A DNA stretch of 39,481 nt. It comes from Lachnospiraceae bacterium (GTDB lineage Bacteria > Bacillota > Clostridia > Lachnospirales > Lachnospiraceae). The stretch's first letter is position 1. Every line of letters starts with the position of its first letter. Made by a program: the position numbers and the translations under genes. Of the stretch, positions 9,401-17,433 are shown one piece after another. Location: assembly GCA_017448845.1 (NCBI GenBank), contig JAFSKT010000086.1, forward strand, positions 1 to 39,481. The letters run 5' to 3'. The notes below the pieces were generated by a model. The model saw only the letters and a program-made list of their open reading frames with translations, made no database searches and was not told the origin of the DNA.

Positions 9401-9662
9401 AAATGCTCTAATCAGCAAGGATGAAAGAATCCATAAAGCCATGGAAAAACTGAAGGCTGTTCATTCTGAGTTTACAAAAGTTCAGCTTAACTGGCTCATG
9501 CGGATAGAGGAATACCTGAAAAAAGAGACTGTTCTTAACAAGGAATCCTTTGATGCCGCGGCATTTAAGAACAAGGGCGGTTACAATGCGGTTAATAAAG
9601 CTTTCGGAAATAATCTGGATGCAATAATTGACGAAATTAACGAGTATATGTATGCGGCATAA
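6420..9662 (+). CDS. hsdR: Type I restriction endonuclease subunit R (HsdR)
   Basis: This is the motor and nuclease subunit of a type I R-M complex; it translocates and cuts DNA lacking the host methylation. The 1080 residues show an N-terminal DUF4145/HEPN-like domain (1-125) with an RNDASH motif (R90, H95), then a coiled coil (about 143-170). The restriction nuclease core has D246 and E260-A-K262. The SF2 helicase motor has Walker A ATGTGKT (404-410) and DEAH (509-512), plus the QMLGRATR motif VI. The C-terminus is EcoEI-like. GGGGGT precedes the ATG. hsdM follows after 49 bases. The sequence is full length with all motifs intact, so activity is expected. Confidence 0.97.
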   Translation: MSNFSFLESRWTDLSKLGTLAEKYVFSDPNSSILKQGMCAERLVQYMLAYDGIPEPDYDNTHANRIKLLKKNELLPKEINNTLYILRKDRNDASHNAMDEQKKALSNLPLLYDLCVWFMQTYGDYNYEPDGFKPPSDITIDLSSLEKENKELEEQNQKLLLELETIREKGSADSSRRFKAYKKAQNIHLNEAQTRELIDDQLRKVGWEADTDNIRYSKGTRPEKGHNYAIAEFPTDSELVSGGSADYALFIGEKLVGIVEAKRKHKDIPSVLDYQCKDYARNIKSEHQKYVIGSFGEYKVPFLFATNGREYFEQYKEKSGIWYLDTRDPFNVGKALRGWFSPEGIEQRLEKDIKEAEKQLLSTSYEVLEDPDGLNLRPYQIDAIKAAEKAIVEDKKQTVLLAMATGTGKTRTVLGMIYRFLSCGLFKRVLFLVDRTALGDQASDTFNSIKLEDLKSLDKIYDIKDLGESEIEKDTKLVIATVQSLVKRIVYNTSDVIPSASDFDLIIVDEAHRGYVLDRDMSDDEVKYRNQEDFQSKYRAVIDYFDAVKIALTATPALHTTEIFGAPVYTYDYRTAVVDGFLVDHDAPHLITTKLTDEGIHLKAGTVQPIYDPVTDTIINGAELPDDLDFDVDDFNKRVVNKPTTEAIISELVKYIDPNEPGKTLIFAVDDAHADMIVNILKEKYTSQGIPEDAIKKITGSIENGNSKKIREHIKRFKNDENPNIVVTVDLLSTGIDVERIVNIVFIRRIKSRILFEQMLGRATRLCPEIGKTHFEIYDAVKLYEALSPVSSMKPIVANPAVSFDTLIDSIDILDTDEQKKNQIDMIIAKMRRSISKMSDENREQFTSLTEGRSPEGFIQDLSHFSVEKASETVKKYREAFDYVKRESYLRPQIISDIADSVKSHERGYGKATKPEDYLKEFQNFIEENRDKIAALTIVATRPKDLTRQSLKELKLILDRDGFSETKLQTAWREMTNEDIAADIISFIRQKSSGNALISKDERIHKAMEKLKAVHSEFTKVQLNWLMRIEEYLKKETVLNKESFDAAAFKNKGGYNAVNKAFGNNLDAIIDEINEYMYAA

Positions 9663-9711
9663 TATGTATATTTTACGCAGATAAATAGATGACGAGGCAG
9701 GAAGCGGTAAT

Positions 9712-11133
9712 ATGACTAATAACGAAATAGTAGCAAAACTCTGGAACCTCTGTAATGTACTGAGGGATGACGGTATCACATACCATCAGTATGTCACGGA
9801 ATTGACCTATATCCTTTTCTTGAAGATGGCAAAAGAAACAGGGACAGAAGACAATATCCCGGAAGAATACCGCTGGGATGTTCTTAAGAAAAAAGACGGT
9901 CTGGAACTGAAGAAATACTATGGAAATCTTCTTACAGAACTTGGCGGGAAAGGAAAAGGTCGTATAAAGGAAATCTATAACGGTGCCCGCAGTAATATTG
10001 AGGAGCCTGCAAATCTTAAAAAGATTATCACCAATATTGATGCTCTTGACTGGTTTTCCGCAAAAGAAGAAGGACTTGGCAATCTATATGAGGGGCTCCT
10101 TGAAAAAAACGCCGGTGAAAAGAAATCCGGTGCCGGGCAGTATTTTACTCCGCGTGTCCTCATAGATGTTATGACAGAGCTTATCGACCCAAAGCCTGGG
10201 GAACTCTGTAATGACCCAGCCTGCGGAACTTTCGGTTTCATGATTGCCGCAGATGCTCATATAAAAAAGCAGACACAGGAATTGTTTACTTTAAGTGAAG
10301 ATGAACAGCACTTCCAGAAATATAAAGCTTTTACCGGAGGGGAACTGGTGCATGAGACCCACAGGCTTGCCCTTATGAATGCCATGCTCCATGATATCGA
10401 GGGGAAAATAACCCTTGGTGATACCCTCTCAAATCTGGGGAAGTCTATGAAAAACTATGACGTGGTCTTGACCAATCCCCCCTTCGGGACAAAGAAAGGC
10501 GGGGAAAGGGCTACAAGGGATGACTTTACCTTTGCTACAAGCAATAAACAGTTGAATTTCCTTCAGCATATCTACCGCTCACTTAGGAAAGATACCGGGA
10601 CTGCAAGGGCTGCTGTCGTTCTCCCGGACAATGTCCTTTTTGCAGATGGTGATGGTGAGAACATCCGTGTTGACCTTATGAATAAATGCAATCTCCATAC
10701 GGTACTCCGACTTCCTACAGGCATTTTCTATGCACAGGGAGTAAAGACCAATGTCCTCTTCTTTACAAGGGGAAAAACGGATACAGGAAACACAAAGGAA
10801 GTCTGGTTCTATGACCTCCGTACCAACATGCCATCCTTCGGAAAGACGAACCCCCTTACAAAGGAGCATTTCGAAGGCTTCATAAAGGCATATACCGCAG
10901 AGGACAGACATAGCATACAGGATGAACGATGGAATTGTTTTACTGTAGAACAGATAGGGGCTGAGGGTAAGAATCATAGCCTTGACCTTGGGCTTATAAG
11001 AGATGATTCTGTTCTTGATTACAACGACCTTCCTGACCCTCTGGAGAGTGTGGAGGAATGTATCGGGAAACTGGAAGAGGCTGTTGATATCCTGAAGAGT
11101 GTGGAGAAGGAACTGAAGGCTATCAGCCAGTAA
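9712..11133 (+). CDS. hsdM: Type I DNA methyltransferase subunit M (HsdM)
   Basis: This N6-adenine methyltransferase marks self DNA with S-adenosylmethionine and forms the core M2S complex. An N-terminal helical HsdM domain (about 5-125) precedes the Rossmann catalytic domain. That domain has the SAM motif DPACGTFGF (168-176) and the catalytic NPPF (255-258), which together define an adenine methylase. At 473 residues it is of normal size. The start ATG follows a purine-rich AGGCAGGAAG stretch. It lies 49 bases after hsdR and 20 bases before mntA, so it is surely in one operon. Confidence 0.97.
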   Translation: MTNNEIVAKLWNLCNVLRDDGITYHQYVTELTYILFLKMAKETGTEDNIPEEYRWDVLKKKDGLELKKYYGNLLTELGGKGKGRIKEIYNGARSNIEEPANLKKIITNIDALDWFSAKEEGLGNLYEGLLEKNAGEKKSGAGQYFTPRVLIDVMTELIDPKPGELCNDPACGTFGFMIAADAHIKKQTQELFTLSEDEQHFQKYKAFTGGELVHETHRLALMNAMLHDIEGKITLGDTLSNLGKSMKNYDVVLTNPPFGTKKGGERATRDDFTFATSNKQLNFLQHIYRSLRKDTGTARAAVVLPDNVLFADGDGENIRVDLMNKCNLHTVLRLPTGIFYAQGVKTNVLFFTRGKTDTGNTKEVWFYDLRTNMPSFGKTNPLTKEHFEGFIKAYTAEDRHSIQDERWNCFTVEQIGAEGKNHSLDLGLIRDDSVLDYNDLPDPLESVEECIGKLEEAVDILKSVEKELKAISQ

Positions 11134-11153
11134 AATAGAAAAGAGGTGTTGGT

Positions 11154-11450
11154 ATGCAGACGGTAAGTTCGATTAAGGATATAGTTTCACCTATAGCAAA
11201 GGAATATGGGATTAAGAAAGTATTTCTCTTCGGTTCATATGCCAAGGGTACGGCTACTGAAGAAAGCGATGTGGATTTGTTGATTGATGCCGGGAGGAGG
11301 ATGACCTTCATCACACTTTCGGGATTAAGGCAGGATGTATGTGAATCCTTAAAGCTTCCGGTGGATATAGTGACAGTAAACTCGCTGGATGAGGATTTTA
11401 AGGACTCTATAAGGGAAAGTGAGGTTCTGCTATATGAAGAACAGGGATGA
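11154..11450 (+). CDS. mntA: MNT-domain nucleotidyltransferase antitoxin (MntA-like)
   Basis: This minimal nucleotidyltransferase has 98 residues. The motif GSx10DxD is exact: G27-S28 and D39-V-D41 (GSYAKG...SDVDLL). Characterised MntA proteins add AMP to a tyrosine of the HEPN toxin and so silence it; this is family knowledge. Ribosome site AGAGGTG precedes the ATG. The gene ends inside the next one (17-base overlap), which is the standard antitoxin-toxin coupling. Its unusual feature is its place between hsdM and hsdS. It is probably cotranscribed with the restriction genes. Confidence 0.92.
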   Translation: MQTVSSIKDIVSPIAKEYGIKKVFLFGSYAKGTATEESDVDLLIDAGRRMTFITLSGLRQDVCESLKLPVDIVTVNSLDEDFKDSIRESEVLLYEEQG

Positions 11451-11790
11451 AACCGTACTCCTAAAAATATTAAAATATATTTCTCAGGTAGAGGATGCTC
11501 ACAAGGATTACGGGAATAACTTTGAGTCTTTCCAGAGTAGTTCCGTATATAGGAATGCCTGCTGTATGTGCGTCCTTCAAATCGGGGAATTATGCAAGGT
11601 GATTTCTGATGAATTAAGACAATCAGAAAACCAGGTTCCATGGCGTGAATGGTGTGGAATAAGAGATTTATTCGCCCACCAGTATGCTGAAATGGATGTA
11701 GAGATAGCTTGGAACACTCTGGAAGATGACCTGCCGGTTCTGAAAGAAAACGTGGAGCGGATTCTAAGGGAGATTCAGGAAAAAGATTGA
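11434..11790 (+). CDS. hepT: HEPN-domain toxin (HepT-like)
   Basis: This all-helical HEPN protein of 118 residues is the presumed ribonuclease toxin partner of the adjacent MNT antitoxin. The RX4HXY signature is intact: R77-DLFA-H82-Q-Y84. In studied homologues the arginine and histidine form the RNase site, and the tyrosine is the AMPylation target. I chose the ATG at 11434, with GAGG nine bases upstream. A GTG at 11419 would add five residues. It overlaps mntA by 17 bases. It could act as an abortive second line if the R-M system is disturbed, which is inference. Confidence 0.92.
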   Translation: MKNRDETVLLKILKYISQVEDAHKDYGNNFESFQSSSVYRNACCMCVLQIGELCKVISDELRQSENQVPWREWCGIRDLFAHQYAEMDVEIAWNTLEDDLPVLKENVERILREIQEKD

Positions 11791-11870
11791 AAAGGAAACT
11801 GCGCTCTCACCAATATGGACAGAGGCTTGTATCTTTTTGATTAGCGAGTATGCCGAAAGAGAAATAAATC

Positions 11871-13277
11871 ATGGCACGACAGAATAAAAATGAAAACCTG
11901 ACAATTGAGGAAAAACTGGAGAAAGCTCTTGTTCCGGAGGGTGAGCAGCCTTATGAGGTGCCAGGGAACTGGTGTTGGGTGAAAATCGGGGAAATAACAA
12001 ATGTAGTAAGTGGCGGGACACCTTCAACTTCGCATAAGGAGTATTATGAAAATGGCGATATTGCATGGATTTCTCCTGCTGATTTATCAAATTATCATGA
12101 TAAATTCATTTCAAAGGGTGCAAAGAACATCACTAAACTGGGGTTAGAAAAGTCGTCAGCCCGTATTATGCCAGAAAATACAGTGTGTCTTTCTACGAGA
12201 GCTCCTATTGGATACGTAGTTATTGCAATGAACGAACTTTGTACGAATCAGGGATTCAAAAGTTTTCTGCCGTCAAGGGCATATATACCGGATTATTTAT
12301 ACTGGTATTTAAAAGGTATAAAGGAACGTCTTGAAGAAAAAGCGAGTGGGACAACATTTCTCGAGTTATCGGGAACTAAAGCATCACAAATAGAGTTTCC
12401 GATAGCTCCGCTTCCTGAGCAACACCGCATTGTTAAACGCATAGAGAGCCTGTTCTCCCAGCTTGACGAGGCACGGGATAAGGCACAGGAGGCGCTGGAT
12501 AACATACAAGATACCTGGTCTTCTATCTCATATGATGCCTTCTCTGGAAAGCTGACAGCTGAATGGAGAAAAACAAACAATAAGGCAGAAACATGGACAG
12601 AATACAGTTTGCAAGATGTTTGTTCTATGAAGATTACAGATGGAACACATCAAACACCGACCTATTGTAAAAAGGAGGATGGCGGAATACCGTTTATTTC
12701 AGCAAAGGATGTTACATCAAAAAAAATAAGCTGGGATGAAATAAAATATATTGTTCCGGAATTACATAATGAATTATATGCACGTATAGCCCCACAAATA
12801 GATGATATTCTTTTGGCAAAAAACGGAACAACAGGTGTCGCAGCTATTGTAGAGACAGATAAGGTATTTGATATATATGTCACGTTAGCTGTACTCAGAC
12901 CTAATAAAGAGATTATATTGCCACGGTATCTGTTGAATATCGTAAATAGTCCGGTTTGTAAAGACCAATTTAATGAACATCTGACAGGGATAGGTGTGCC
13001 AAATCTACATCTACGTGATATTAAAGCAGTAATGATAAGAGTTCCAGAAATTGATGAACAGAAAGAAGTTGTAAGAATAATAGACAATTTCTGGAATGTT
13101 CAGGAATCTGTCATTGAAGCAACTAAATCTGTCATAGAAAATATTGAATTGACAAAAAAATCCATCCTCTCCAAAGCCTTCCGAGGTGAACTGGGGACAA
13201 ATGACCCGGAGGAAGAGAGTGCGGTGGAACTGATAAAAAGTATTTTAGAGGCAGAGGAATACCCATTCCTTTTTTGA
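11871..13277 (+). CDS. hsdS: Type I specificity subunit S (HsdS)
   Basis: The subunit decides which bipartite DNA sequence the complex recognises. The 468 residues contain two target-recognition domains separated by a long conserved helix. The first begins at VPGNWCWVKIGEI (about 30) and ends with LPEQHRIVKRIESL. The second begins around ETWTEYSLQDV and ends with IDEQKEVVRIID and the closing helix ILSKAFRGEL. The two domains differ strongly, so the target should be asymmetric. The start is 80 bases after hepT. Its 3' end overlaps by 33 bases the convergent DUF3800 frame. No inverted repeats or extra silent hsdS copies were seen, so no phase variation is suggested. Confidence 0.95.
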   Translation: MARQNKNENLTIEEKLEKALVPEGEQPYEVPGNWCWVKIGEITNVVSGGTPSTSHKEYYENGDIAWISPADLSNYHDKFISKGAKNITKLGLEKSSARIMPENTVCLSTRAPIGYVVIAMNELCTNQGFKSFLPSRAYIPDYLYWYLKGIKERLEEKASGTTFLELSGTKASQIEFPIAPLPEQHRIVKRIESLFSQLDEARDKAQEALDNIQDTWSSISYDAFSGKLTAEWRKTNNKAETWTEYSLQDVCSMKITDGTHQTPTYCKKEDGGIPFISAKDVTSKKISWDEIKYIVPELHNELYARIAPQIDDILLAKNGTTGVAAIVETDKVFDIYVTLAVLRPNKEIILPRYLLNIVNSPVCKDQFNEHLTGIGVPNLHLRDIKAVMIRVPEIDEQKEVVRIIDNFWNVQESVIEATKSVIENIELTKKSILSKAFRGELGTNDPEEESAVELIKSILEAEEYPFLF

Positions 13278-13955
13278 GAGTGGTTTAAGGTAGTTTTTCT
13301 TCAAGTCGCGTATGTTGCCGAAAAATAACATTTCGGATTTGGAAAACAAATTGTTTTCGAGTTTAAGGCGGACAAGTTCCATTGTGCATAGAAGATCAGC
13401 CGCCTGGAACAGCTTATATTCTGTGGGCATCACTTTCCTAAAAATGGGGTTTGGGAGTAACGCATTAAAAACTGATGACAGAATTTTGCTTACTTCAACC
13501 TGTCCGTTGTCATAGTAGAGTTTAACGTCATCAAAAGAAAGGAACTCTTCGTATGAAATTGTACAGGTTCAGTAGTTGTTACGAACGAACAGTGAAATCT
13601 GCTTAGAAAGTTTTCCGGTTGCTTCGACAACATCAGAAATGTGTTTTTTCTCAATAAAAAAGCATTTGTAGCGAACGTTAATCTGGCGGATAAAAGCAAC
13701 CATTTTGTTAAAGATGCGACGACGTTCATCAATTATCATTTCCGCATAGATTTCTTCTTTGCGGATTATAGGACCGGTATGTATGCATAGGTTATCCAAA
13801 TGAAGATAAGAGAGTTCCTGACTCAGCCTCGATATGGCAGGTTGAATATCTTCGCTCTGGTCATGAAAGATCATGGTAATGATGTAGAAAGGCGAGTGAA
13901 TGGCATATTCACCAAAATCGCCCGATTCATCTATAAAGATGCTGAGTTCTTTCAA
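13245..13955 (-). pseudogene. DUF3800 protein interrupted by an in-frame stop
   Basis: The N-terminal half starts MKELSIFIDESGDFG, the DUF3800 hallmark with the acidic IDESG motif of an RNase H-like fold, and runs to FVRNNY followed by TGA at 13569-13571. Without any frame change the sequence then continues as YEEFLSFDDVKLYYDNGQ... and FQAADLL, the expected second half, to a stop at 13245. Only a nonsense codon, perhaps with a few inserted residues, separates the halves. The gene may be recently inactivated, or the stop may be a base-calling error. DUF3800 proteins are common near defence genes. It converges on and overlaps hsdS by 33 bases. Confidence 0.82.
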
Positions 13956-13979
13956 TGCAGTTCACCTCTGGCTTTGCTG

Positions 13980-14006
13980 AAAAAAATGGCGGGGAACTTC
14001 CCCGCC
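13980..14006 (-). terminator. Rho-independent terminator
   Basis: A perfect 7-bp GC stem (GGCGGGG / CCCCGCC, extended by AA/TT) is followed on the minus strand by ATTTTTTT. It lies downstream of the minus-strand symporter gene and 25 bases upstream of the DUF3800 start, so it closes the symporter transcript before the DUF3800 gene. Confidence 0.85.
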
Positions 14007-14054
14007 CATGATGGACCTGGGTCTTACGACCAGCCCAAATAAAAACATTGTTTT

Positions 14055-14264
14055 ATGGAAGATATTATAAGGCGAATTAAGCAGGAAATCAAGAGTTTAT
14101 TGCCGAGAGAATTACCATCCTGTGTACCGTATGATGGATGCTGGCCTGCTGAAAGCAAGGAAGATACACGGAACAAAGGCTTTCTGGATCAGACAGAATT
14201 GGATCTTATTCTAACTGTTGCCGTCAAAATCCCCTGCTGTGATCGCAAGGATACACTGTCCTGA
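14055..14264 (+). CDS. Doubtful 69-residue ORF
   Basis: The first 50 codons (MEDIIRRIKQEIKSLLPREL...) read like protein, with a charged amphipathic helix. No ribosome site precedes the ATG, and the last 18 codons overlap the opposite-strand symporter gene. It may be a remnant whose original 3' part was replaced, or chance. No family recognised. Confidence 0.2.
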   Translation: MEDIIRRIKQEIKSLLPRELPSCVPYDGCWPAESKEDTRNKGFLDQTELDLILTVAVKIPCCDRKDTLS

Positions 14265-15770
14265 AAAAATATTAGCTGCCGTGGTGACAAAATCCAGAAT
14301 GCTTGCCAGGGCAAGGATGACAACCAGGTTTGTAAGCGGAAGATGGAGCTGCGTAAACAATACCGAAAAGCATGCGTTCATTCCGCCGGGAACGGGAGGC
14401 GTTGCGGAGGAAAGCAGAATGCACATGATCAGAGTGGTGATGAGCCATGTAAGGGATAAAACACTATCGGAATTTTCGGCGGCACTGATCGCGGCGCACC
14501 AGAACATTACTGAAGAGCTGGGCTTATACAGGATCTGTGCAAAAGGCACGCCAAAGTTCACGATCCTTCTGTTGAGACCAAACTTGTCAATGCAGGTATG
14601 AATGTTGTCCGAGAATGCGGCAGAAGAAGATGCCGTGCTTAAGCATATAAGGAAGGTAGAAAGAGTTTTTTCCCAAAGAGTAAATGGCGACATCTTAAGG
14701 CGCAGGCAGACCAATGCGGTATGCATCAATATTATCAATATACTGCCGATCACTGTGCCAAAGAAGAATTTACCTCCGATTATGATGGATGACACTTCAC
14801 TGGATACGATGATATTGAAAAGACTTCCAAACACGAAGACCGGAACCAGTTGGCTGACCAGCATCATGATGAAATTAACGATAAGGCCTAATTGTTCGGA
14901 CAGATCGGCAACGTTCTGTGTATTTTTGCCATGGATCAGCATGACAATGCCGGTTATACTGGCTATAAACAGGATCTGCAGTGTGTTGCCTTCTATAAAC
15001 GGCGTAAACAGGTTGCCAGGAATAATGTTCAGGATCATCAGATAAAGCTGGGAAAAATCACTTCCGCTCTGAGATACGCCGAATTGCAGTGAAAAAAAGG
15101 GCAGGCTGATCAGTGCGCATATCGTGATCATGATCAGAAGGGAACACCCGAATCTCGCCAGGAGACCCTTGCCGAGCCTGCTAAATGTCGCAGCATCGCC
15201 GATACTGTAAATTCCCCATACCACAGACAGAAAGATCATGGGACCTGCTATTGCGTTCAGAAAGCTCATAAATGTGTTGACCAGGGGAGATATGATACCG
15301 TCGCGAAGCAGTACCTGAACGGATTCCGGCGAAAGCCGTACCAGCAGACCGAGAACAACTGCGGCAACGATCGCAAAAAGCAGATATACCCACTCTGAGG
15401 GTTTCTTTTTTGTAAATGTACAAACGATCTCGTTTGCACTTCGTCTGTACCGCCAGCGGGGAAGTTTTCCCATGCGGATCAGTGCACTCTGCATCAGGGA
15501 ATCCTCGTCAGTACCGGATGCGGATTCTTCAAAAGGATCAAGGGATGATCCGGGGATCGTCAGCCTGATCATTGAGCGGCCAAAACTGCCGCCTGTTTCC
15601 AGGCGAAATCCGGCCTCCTCCCCAAAAGCCTTTTGGTATGATAACAATACTTCTTCAAGGGACAGACGGATACGGATCGCATCCTCGCGTGCAGCCTTTC
15701 GCCTTTTCGTGTATTCTTCAATCTCTGTACAGGCAGTTTCAATATTTTCATTAGTGAGCGAAGTGAGCAT
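14211..15770 (-). CDS. SLC1-type dicarboxylate/amino acid:cation symporter with soluble N-terminal domain
   Basis: Residues from about 125 to the end form a glutamate/dicarboxylate:Na+ or H+ symporter: multiple membrane helices, the hairpin serine motif TASSSAAFSDN, and the late PPVPGG loop. This family imports acidic amino acids or C4-dicarboxylates. Unlike ordinary members (about 400-430 residues), this 519-residue protein has a 120-residue cytosolic N-terminus. That extension (RLSLEEVLLSYQKAFG..., DPF, LPRWRYRRSANEIVCTF) resembles the N-box helix and closing strands of a GHKL/histidine-kinase-like ATPase fold, though canonical G-boxes are not clear. AGAGGTAAAG precedes the ATG. A terminator lies beyond the stop. 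The regulatory role of the extension is inference. Confidence 0.88.
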   Translation of the reverse strand: MLTSLTNENIETACTEIEEYTKRRKAAREDAIRIRLSLEEVLLSYQKAFGEEAGFRLETGGSFGRSMIRLTIPGSSLDPFEESASGTDEDSLMQSALIRMGKLPRWRYRRSANEIVCTFTKKKPSEWVYLLFAIVAAVVLGLLVRLSPESVQVLLRDGIISPLVNTFMSFLNAIAGPMIFLSVVWGIYSIGDAATFSRLGKGLLARFGCSLLIMITICALISLPFFSLQFGVSQSGSDFSQLYLMILNIIPGNLFTPFIEGNTLQILFIASITGIVMLIHGKNTQNVADLSEQLGLIVNFIMMLVSQLVPVFVFGSLFNIIVSSEVSSIIIGGKFFFGTVIGSILIILMHTALVCLRLKMSPFTLWEKTLSTFLICLSTASSSAAFSDNIHTCIDKFGLNRRIVNFGVPFAQILYKPSSSVMFWCAAISAAENSDSVLSLTWLITTLIMCILLSSATPPVPGGMNACFSVLFTQLHLPLTNLVVILALASILDFVTTAANIFSGQCILAITAGDFDGNS

Positions 15771-15789
15771 CTTTACCTCTGATTTTTTC

Positions 15790-15943
15790 TTAAGATCTGT
15801 TTACCACACTATCCACTTCATATGCCGTGTATTCGTGGTCAAACTCGTAACCAAGCTTTTCGGCTAAGCGGACGGAATTCATGTTTTGTGCATCCCAGCT
15901 GGGGTACAGGCCTTCCTTCAGATTATACTGTATCGTACGAAAT
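15790..15943 (-). pseudogene. GNAT acetyltransferase, C-terminal remnant
   Basis: On the minus strand a frame ending at 15790 encodes about 50 residues, including LYPSWDAQNMNSVRLAEKLGY. This is the typical C-terminal motif of GNAT N-acetyltransferases: the Asn..S..lAeklGY helix that closes the acetyl-CoA site. The rest of the gene is absent, and an in-frame stop lies just upstream. It sits 19 bases before the symporter start in the same orientation, so it was probably an upstream operon partner or a deleted neighbour. Confidence 0.75.
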
Positions 15944-15979
15944 AATTAAAGAATGAAATGAGAATTATGGCTGTGCAGT

Positions 15980-15998
15980 ATTAAACCATAAGTTTAAT
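15980..15998. repeat. Inverted repeat ATTAAAC-N5-GTTTAAT
   Basis: A perfect 7-bp inverted repeat with a 5-base spacer lies in the non-coding stretch 15944-16133. It could be an operator, but no promoter is clearly attached to it. Nothing else stands out in this stretch. Confidence 0.35.
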
Positions 15999-16133
15999 GA
16001 CACACTTTGCGGATAGGATAATAATAAGGGTAGAGAATTATTTATGGAGGGTAATTTACAGATCTATCGAAAGTAAATAGATACACCGTTATAATGGCTT
16101 GACAGTATTTGATAAAATTGCTGAAAAAGCGTC

Positions 16134-16161
16134 AAGGATGGGCATTTGCTCATCCTTTTTT
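16134..16161 (+). terminator. Rho-independent terminator
   Basis: AAGGATG pairs with CATCCTT (extended by GC pairs around an ATTT loop), followed by a run of six T. It stands 44 bases before a small membrane-protein gene. It either ends an upstream transcript or works as an attenuator for the TTGACA-containing region at 16099-16104. Confidence 0.8.
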
Positions 16162-16162
16162 G

Positions 16163-16171
16163 TGTTATACT
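16163..16171 (+). promoter_or_regulatory. Extended -10 promoter TGTTATACT
   Basis: TGn directly followed by TATACT lies just behind the terminator and 34 bases before the next ATG. No good -35 is present, as is common for extended -10 promoters. It likely starts the transcript of the small membrane protein and the DUF4037 gene. Confidence 0.5.
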
Positions 16172-16204
16172 ATATTCATTCTATAAATATCCATTGGAGG
16201 GACC

Positions 16205-16396
16205 ATGATAAAAGGATATATTCATAAAATACGGACCGGAAACTGCAGTACTGCTGAATTGACCCTGACCGGGATATGTCTTGTTCTCTTTGGAATGGTG
16301 ATCGGTATGATCATCGCTCCGGCTAAGATAGCTGTTATGGGAAGCTTCAACGGTAATCAGGGAAGCGTTAAAAATCCCAAGCTGATAAAGAAGTAG
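16205..16396 (+). CDS. Small single-pass membrane protein, unknown
   Basis: The 63-residue product has a good GGAGGG site before its ATG. One hydrophobic helix (about 20-42, TLTGICLVLFGMVIGMIIAP) spans the membrane, followed by a short polar tail ending in KNPKLIKK. No family recognised. It precedes the DUF4037 gene by 20 bases and is probably cotranscribed with it. Function unknown. Confidence 0.65.
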   Translation: MIKGYIHKIRTGNCSTAELTLTGICLVLFGMVIGMIIAPAKIAVMGSFNGNQGSVKNPKLIKK

Positions 16397-16416
16397 AAGG
16401 ATAGAAGAGGAAACTG

Positions 16417-17358
16417 ATGGCGGAGGAAAATCGCAGATTCTATGAAGATAAGGTTTTGCCCATGATCCGGGAGCGTTTCCCTGAATATGAAGATAAGATA
16501 GCTGTGGGAATAGCCGGAGAGGGTAGCGACTGCTTTGGGTATGATGACGCTATATCAAGGGATCACGATTTCGGCACCGGCGTGTGTATATGGCTTACAG
16601 ACGATATTTACAGAGAGATCGGAGAAGAACTGGATAAGTCCTATAATGAGCTCGTTGAGGAAAAGGAGAGGTCGTACTTTACGGAAAGGCTGAAAGAGCG
16701 CCGGGGAGTAATGACAGTCCATGATTTCTACTCAAATATCCTGAGGATCGACTGCAACACGAAAGACTGTGTGATGACAGAAGATCAGTGGATCGATCTG
16801 GATCATTCCTGTCTTGCCACTGCTGTGAACGGCAACGTGTTCTGTGACGGAGCCGGGGAGTTTTCTGCTTTCCGGCGGCTTCTTCTAAGTTTTTATCCTG
16901 ATAATGTATGGCGGATCCGTATAGCGGAGAAAATGCATGAATACTCCGCAAACCTTCAGGTTAACTATCAGAGATGTATGACCCGGGGTGATATGGTTGC
17001 GGCGGAGACCTGCAGGATACAGGGGATGACAGCGGCTATGGAACTCTTCTTTCTCCTGAACCGCACATACATGCCCTTCTACAAATGGTCCTTCAGGCGG
17101 CTTACAGAGCTTGATAAAACGGGAGAGTTTTCCAAGCGGATAGAGGAGCTGGCGGCTCTTCACAGCGATAAAGAAGCCTGGGAAGATACAAAGTATCATC
17201 CGAACAGATTGAATTTAAAGGATAGGGTTGTAGGCCTGTCCGAGGATATAGGCTATGACCTGTCGGAGATGCTGAAAGAGGCCGGACTCATCTGGAGGAT
17301 CAATCCATATCTTGAAGCGGATGTAAACACAGTATTAGACCCGGGGAAAAACTCCTGA
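16417..17358 (+). CDS. DUF4037 nucleotidyltransferase-like protein
   Basis: The 313-residue protein has a nucleotidyltransferase-type N-terminus, with GEGSDCFGYDDAISRDHD at 35-52. The G-S and the D49-x-D51 pair are the metal-binding motif of the polymerase beta fold. The helical C-terminal half matches the DUF4037 layout. The reaction is not known; related folds transfer NMP groups to small molecules, RNA or proteins. It sits 75 bases before clpS in the same direction, so a link with the N-degron genes is possible but unproven. AGAGGAAA precedes the ATG. Confidence 0.8.
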   Translation: MAEENRRFYEDKVLPMIRERFPEYEDKIAVGIAGEGSDCFGYDDAISRDHDFGTGVCIWLTDDIYREIGEELDKSYNELVEEKERSYFTERLKERRGVMTVHDFYSNILRIDCNTKDCVMTEDQWIDLDHSCLATAVNGNVFCDGAGEFSAFRRLLLSFYPDNVWRIRIAEKMHEYSANLQVNYQRCMTRGDMVAAETCRIQGMTAAMELFFLLNRTYMPFYKWSFRRLTELDKTGEFSKRIEELAALHSDKEAWEDTKYHPNRLNLKDRVVGLSEDIGYDLSEMLKEAGLIWRINPYLEADVNTVLDPGKNS

Positions 17359-17433
17359 TACCTTCAAGGAACGTATTCAGCAGAGGACCATCGTGTATTA
17401 AGGTAAGGGTCGCTTTCCGGAAAGGACAGTAAA

